Assembly: GCA_009919985.1 (NCBI GenBank)
Contig: RGAX01000101.1
Location: 1 to 9,633 of the forward strand
Direction: 5' to 3'
Length of the DNA: 9,633 bases
DNA from: Opitutaceae bacterium
GTDB lineage: Bacteria > Verrucomicrobiota > Verrucomicrobiia > Opitutales > Opitutaceae
The notes under the pieces are model-generated. The model made no database searches. It was given only the letters and a program-made list of their open reading frames with translations, and was not told the DNA's origin. The position numbers were made by a program, and so were the translations under genes. Shown here piece after piece: positions 6,300 to 9,633 of this stretch; positions within the stretch are counted from its first letter, which is position 1, and each line of letters begins with the position of its first letter.

Positions 6300-6391
6300 G
6301 TCTCACGCAAAGGGCGAGTCCCGCGAAACGAAAGACGAAAGGCGACCAAGAGCTAATTAATCTACCCCGGTTTCAATGTCCTGCTGGAGTA

Positions 6392-6658
6392 TTAGCGCAG
6401 GCCGAGGGCTGAAAGCAGGATAATCAATAACACCGTCACCAAGGTGATGATCCAATACCAAGCCAGCCGGTTAGAACTGTGGTGCTTGGGAGGCGTGAGT
6501 TCGGTGTCGGTTTCGGGTAAGTCGAGTCCGTCGTAGATCGAGGTTTCGCGCCAGCCGGTACGCTCGTCGGCCCCGCACTCGGGACACGCATGCGCTCGTG
6601 GTGGAACTTCGGCGCCACATTGGGCGCATTCGGCGGGAGGCGAAGGAGCGCGAGCCAC
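6392..6658 (-). CDS. Small zinc-ribbon protein with C-terminal membrane anchor
   Basis: An 88-residue protein. The N-terminal zinc ribbon has CxxC pairs at Cys11/Cys14 and Cys25/Cys28, followed by GADERTGWRETSIYDGLDL (29-47). An acidic linker precedes a single transmembrane helix near residues 66-86 (LAWYWIITLVTVLLIILLSAL). The expected topology is a cytoplasmic zinc-binding head with a C-terminal tail anchor. The only usable start is the GTG at 6658, because an in-frame TGA (the stop of the AI-2E gene) lies four codons upstream. The gap is just 9 bp, so the two genes are almost certainly co-transcribed. Function unknown; similar small zinc-ribbon proteins occur as hypotheticals. A partner or regulatory role for a neighbouring membrane protein is only a guess. 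Confidence 0.75.
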   Translation of the reverse strand: MARAPSPPAECAQCGAEVPPRAHACPECGADERTGWRETSIYDGLDLPETDTELTPPKHHSSNRLAWYWIITLVTVLLIILLSALGLR

Positions 6659-6667
6659 GGAGGTAAA

Positions 6668-7822
6668 TCAGGCGGCGAAATATTTATGTTTAACCAGCCG
6701 CCACGCAGTGACGAAGAACGCAGTGAGAGGGATAGCTAACACCATGCCTAGGACCCCGTCAAAGGCTGTACCCCAGAAGAAAATCGCGACAATAATGGTG
6801 ACCGGATGAAGACCGGTGCGGGCGCCCATTATTTTTGGCGTGAGTACCCAGCCTTCGATCAGTTGCACGATGATTTTCACCACCACCACGAGCCCGACAA
6901 GTTTCCAGCCGCCCTCAGGTTGTAGGAAGGCTAGGGGCAGCGTGATCGCGATGCCGATGATGCTGCCAAGATAAGGCACGATGTTGAGCACGCCGACACA
7001 GAGGCCGATGAAGAGACCAAACTTTAATCCGATGATGCTAAATCCAAGGGCCAGCATTGCGCCCATGATGAGGCCAATGAGCATTTGGCCCCGAAAAAAG
7101 GAAGCGACGATGCCGATGAATTCGCGCACCAGAAAGACAAGATCTTCGCGCAGCGCGGGCTTTAAAAACGGAAGATGGTCAGGGAGGTTTTTTGTCGGAT
7201 CGCCTCCTTCGGAGAGCAGGAAGAAAAAAAGGTAAACAGGAATGATCGCGAGGTGGGCCGTGAAGGCACCAACGCCGAGGAGCCCTCCTCCAGCGGAGCG
7301 CAACGAGGGCAGCGTATATTTTACCAAATTCTGGACCTCGCCGCCGAGGTTTTCGGCGATTTGACGAACGATCGGGTTAGTGAGTTGACGTTGGGCAAAG
7401 GTGACCCAGTCGGGATAATGCGTCTCGATGTAGAGACTGGCTTGATCGCCCAACGTAGGCGCATAGCCGACAAAATCGAGCACCTGATCGATCAAAGGCG
7501 GTAGCAGCAGTAAGAGCGAACCACCGCAGATTAATAAGGCGGTCCCGTAAATGACCACAACCGCCGTCATACGGCGTAAACTAAACCGCGCGATGAGTAG
7601 ATCGACGACGGGCCGCAACATCAGGGCGAGCACACCTGCGACCGCCAAAGGCCAAAGCACGCTAGAAAAAAAACTGACCATGCGCCCGAGAGCGATGAAG
7701 GCCGTGATTATGAGTGCTAGGGCACTGAATACGGCGGCGAGGGTGAGCGCGAAACCCACCGTGCGGCGCTGGGTTGTTGTCAGAAGCGAAGAGCTGGACG
7801 AAGATTCAGGTGCGCCGGACAT
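6668..7822 (-). CDS. AI-2E family transporter (PF01594-type permease)
   Basis: A 384-residue polytopic inner-membrane protein. The Ser/Thr-rich cytoplasmic start (residues 1-20) is followed by paired hydrophobic helices (about 21-75 and 85-110), a soluble region (about 112-180) and a C-terminal helical bundle. The family hallmarks are NIVPYLGS (280-287) and TPKIMGARTGLHPV (328-341), followed by the Gly-rich FWGTAFDGVLGMVLAIPL. The family name comes from E. coli TqsA, linked to autoinducer-2 export. Other members are Na+/H+ antiporters or uncharacterised, so the substrate here is unknown and no quorum-sensing role should be assumed. The ATG at 7822 lacks a Shine-Dalgarno. The gene lies 60 bp after the RND exporter and 9 bp before the zinc-ribbon gene. 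Confidence 0.9.
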   Translation of the reverse strand: MSGAPESSSSSSLLTTTQRRTVGFALTLAAVFSALALIITAFIALGRMVSFFSSVLWPLAVAGVLALMLRPVVDLLIARFSLRRMTAVVVIYGTALLICGGSLLLLLPPLIDQVLDFVGYAPTLGDQASLYIETHYPDWVTFAQRQLTNPIVRQIAENLGGEVQNLVKYTLPSLRSAGGGLLGVGAFTAHLAIIPVYLFFFLLSEGGDPTKNLPDHLPFLKPALREDLVFLVREFIGIVASFFRGQMLIGLIMGAMLALGFSIIGLKFGLFIGLCVGVLNIVPYLGSIIGIAITLPLAFLQPEGGWKLVGLVVVVKIIVQLIEGWVLTPKIMGARTGLHPVTIIVAIFFWGTAFDGVLGMVLAIPLTAFFVTAWRLVKHKYFAA

Positions 7823-7882
7823 AGCAGTGAGGATTGACCGAGAGGGAGGGTTATGACGAGCGCGGAAAATCTGCGGCTCGGC

Positions 7883-9633
7883 TCAGGCCTGCGACGGGCT
7901 CGGAGCGTACTCGCGGCTAGGTTGATGGCGCCAAAACCAGCGAGCCATCGCGGGCAACAGTATGATCGCGCCCAGCATGTTTACCAGAAACATAAAGGTG
8001 AGCAAAATACCCATGTCGGCTTGGAATTTGAGATCGGAAAAAATCCAAAGGCTGACGCCGATCGCCAGAGTGAGGCCGGTAAACACGATCGCCGCCCCGG
8101 TGTCTTTATAAGCGATAATCATGGCGTCTTCAAAATAGGCGCCAGATTTCAGGGCGGTTTCGAGCCGCGCGAAAAGATAGATACCGTAATCCACGCCGAT
8201 ACCGACGCCGAGGGCGACGACGGGCAGCGTGGAGGTTTTTAGCCCGATCTCGAGGTAAACCATGACCACGTAGGCTAGAAAACTCACGATTCCCAGCGGC
8301 ACTACGATGCACAACGTCGCGGCGAACGAGCGAAACGTGATTAAACACAACGCGATCACGGCTCCGAAAACCCAAAGTAAGATGGGCGTTTGCGCGGCGG
8401 CGACGACTTCGTTGGTCGCGGCCATCACTCCGGCGTTGCCACTGGCGAGGAGAAATTTGGTCTTGGGCGAAGGATGAGCGGCGGCGAAGGCCTCGGTGGC
8501 AGCGGTCACGGCCCGGAGCGTCTCGGCTTTGTGATCAGCCAGAAAAATTAAAATCGGCATCACGCTCGCGTCGGCGTTGAGCAGGCCGGTCGCAGTTTCG
8601 ATCGGGGAAACGGATTGGGCGAGCGCCTGCGGTTGGCGAGGGAGCACGCGCCATTTGAGGGAGCCTTCGTTGAAGCCGGCGTTGATGGTCTTGGCGGCGG
8701 TGGTGAGGCTGACGACGGATTGGACGCCAGGGATGGCGCGGATGTGGCCCTCGAATTGATCTATGAGCGTGACGACGTCGTGATCGACGCAGCCGTTGGG
8801 GATCGTCTCCACGATCACGGAGAGCACGTCGACGCCGATGCTAAATTTTTCGGTAATAAGACGGCTGTCGGTGTTGTAACGAGAATTTTGCCGGAGCTCG
8901 GGTACGCCGGCGTTGGTGTCGCCGATGCGGACGTGTTCGGCTTTGAAATAAGCCCAGACGCCAAGGCTCAGGGAGACAAATACGATGGCGAGCGAGGGGC
9001 CGGGTTTGAGGGCGCGGCCGAGGCGGGCCCAGCGGGCATCCGTGCGTTGGCGTCGGGCCTTGACCCATTGCGCGTAACTGTCGGGTAGATGCAGGTAGGA
9101 AAGAAGAATCGGCAGGAGGAAGAAATTGGTGATGATGATGACGCCCACGCCGAGGCTAGCGGTGATGGCGAGCTCGTGGATCGTCGTGATTTTGATGACC
9201 ATCATCGTAATGAAGCCGATGATATCGCAGATGAGAGCGACCATGCCCGGGGCGATGAGCTGAATGAAGGCGTTGCGCGCAGCTGTTTTGCCGTCGTGGC
9301 CGGCGAAAATCTCGTTGCGAAACGTGCAGATTTTTTGAACGCCGTGGCTGACGCCGATGGCGAAGACCAAAAACGGCACGAGGATCGAAAACGGGTCGAC
9401 GCCGTAGCCGAGGGTGGTGAGCGCGCCCAGTTGCCAGATGACGGCCACCAGCGAGCATAGCACCGGGGCGAACGCGAGTTTCCAGCGGCCGGCGTAGTCC
9501 CAAACGAGCATACCGGTGACGATGATGGAAATACCAAACAGTAAAATCACGCCGCTCGCGCCCTCGGAGATATCGCCGATGACTTTGGCGAAGCCGATGA
9601 TGTGGACGTTGACGGCGCCTTTGGACTCGGCCG
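7883..9633 (-). CDS. RND superfamily exporter, MMPL type (N-terminus beyond the right edge)
   Basis: The frame is open to the window edge and encodes 582 visible residues. The reading begins AESKGAVNVHIIGFAKVIGD, which is characteristic of the region just before the second membrane helix in COG1033/MMPL exporters, so a GTG at 9550 is an internal codon and not the start. Visible features are the first helix bundle with DPFSILVPFLVFAIGVSHGVQ (residues about 79-99), a periplasmic loop (about 230-410), and the second bundle with GVGIGVDYGIYLF (about 475-487), whose Asp is the likely proton-relay residue. Roughly the first 200 residues (helix 1 and most of periplasmic loop 1) appear to be missing. 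Such proteins export lipids or other hydrophobic compounds using the proton gradient; the substrate is unknown. It is the most upstream visible gene of the leftward series. Confidence 0.9.
   Translation of the reverse strand, partial: AESKGAVNVHIIGFAKVIGDISEGASGVILLFGISIIVTGMLVWDYAGRWKLAFAPVLCSLVAVIWQLGALTTLGYGVDPFSILVPFLVFAIGVSHGVQKICTFRNEIFAGHDGKTAARNAFIQLIAPGMVALICDIIGFITMMVIKITTIHELAITASLGVGVIIITNFFLLPILLSYLHLPDSYAQWVKARRQRTDARWARLGRALKPGPSLAIVFVSLSLGVWAYFKAEHVRIGDTNAGVPELRQNSRYNTDSRLITEKFSIGVDVLSVIVETIPNGCVDHDVVTLIDQFEGHIRAIPGVQSVVSLTTAAKTINAGFNEGSLKWRVLPRQPQALAQSVSPIETATGLLNADASVMPILIFLADHKAETLRAVTAATEAFAAAHPSPKTKFLLASGNAGVMAATNEVVAAAQTPILLWVFGAVIALCLITFRSFAATLCIVVPLGIVSFLAYVVMVYLEIGLKTSTLPVVALGVGIGVDYGIYLFARLETALKSGAYFEDAMIIAYKDTGAAIVFTGLTLAIGVSLWIFSDLKFQADMGILLTFMFLVNMLGAIILLPAMARWFWRHQPSREYAPSPSQA

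Noticed and set aside
9089..9460. Plus-strand open frame of 123 codons, very acidic
   Set aside because: It lies wholly antisense to the RND exporter. Its Asp/Glu/His-rich composition is the mirror of hydrophobic codons on the other strand.
1..9633. CRISPR array, tRNA or rRNA gene
   Set aside because: No regularly spaced repeats, cloverleaf-like segments or rRNA signatures were seen.

Overview
The window is GC-rich bacterial chromosome. The minus-strand gene set (an RND/MMPL exporter, an AI-2E-family permease, a zinc-ribbon membrane protein, a metallo-beta-lactamase-fold nuclease, a DUF3108 protein, a family-9 glycosyltransferase and an MFS transporter) fits a Gram-negative envelope. Start codons almost entirely lack Shine-Dalgarno sequences. 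From the protein style I would guess Verrucomicrobiota, perhaps Opitutaceae. That is an impression, because no RNA marker gene is present.

Left part (1-2106): a small toxin-antitoxin island. Two cassettes whose toxins both belong to the Fic/Doc fold lie back to back and share one 125-bp intergenic region (1151-1275). Leftward run a short helical protein (923-1150) and a Fic protein (418-930), which overlap by 8 bp. Rightward run an AbrB/MazE-type antitoxin (1276-1506) and a Doc-type toxin (1503-1937), which overlap by 4 bp. The leftward Fic gene carries an in-frame amber codon (418-420) just after the Fic motif. The missing 31-residue family C-terminus is still readable in the same frame as far as 325. 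A bidirectional intrinsic terminator lies at 48-78.

Right part (2107-9633): seven genes run in the same leftward direction. From upstream to downstream they are the RND exporter (cut by the right edge), AI-2E permease, zinc-ribbon/TM protein, MBL-fold nuclease, DUF3108 protein, heptosyltransferase-like GT9 and MFS transporter. Gaps are 9-92 bp, with one 23-bp overlap. They may form one or two operons, mostly of membrane and envelope function. The MFS gene converges on the doc gene across 1938-2106.

The most interesting region is the divergent Fic/Doc pair. Both toxins have Asn instead of Asp/Glu at the metal-binding position of the Fic motif, and one of the two toxins appears to be disabled by a nonsense codon.
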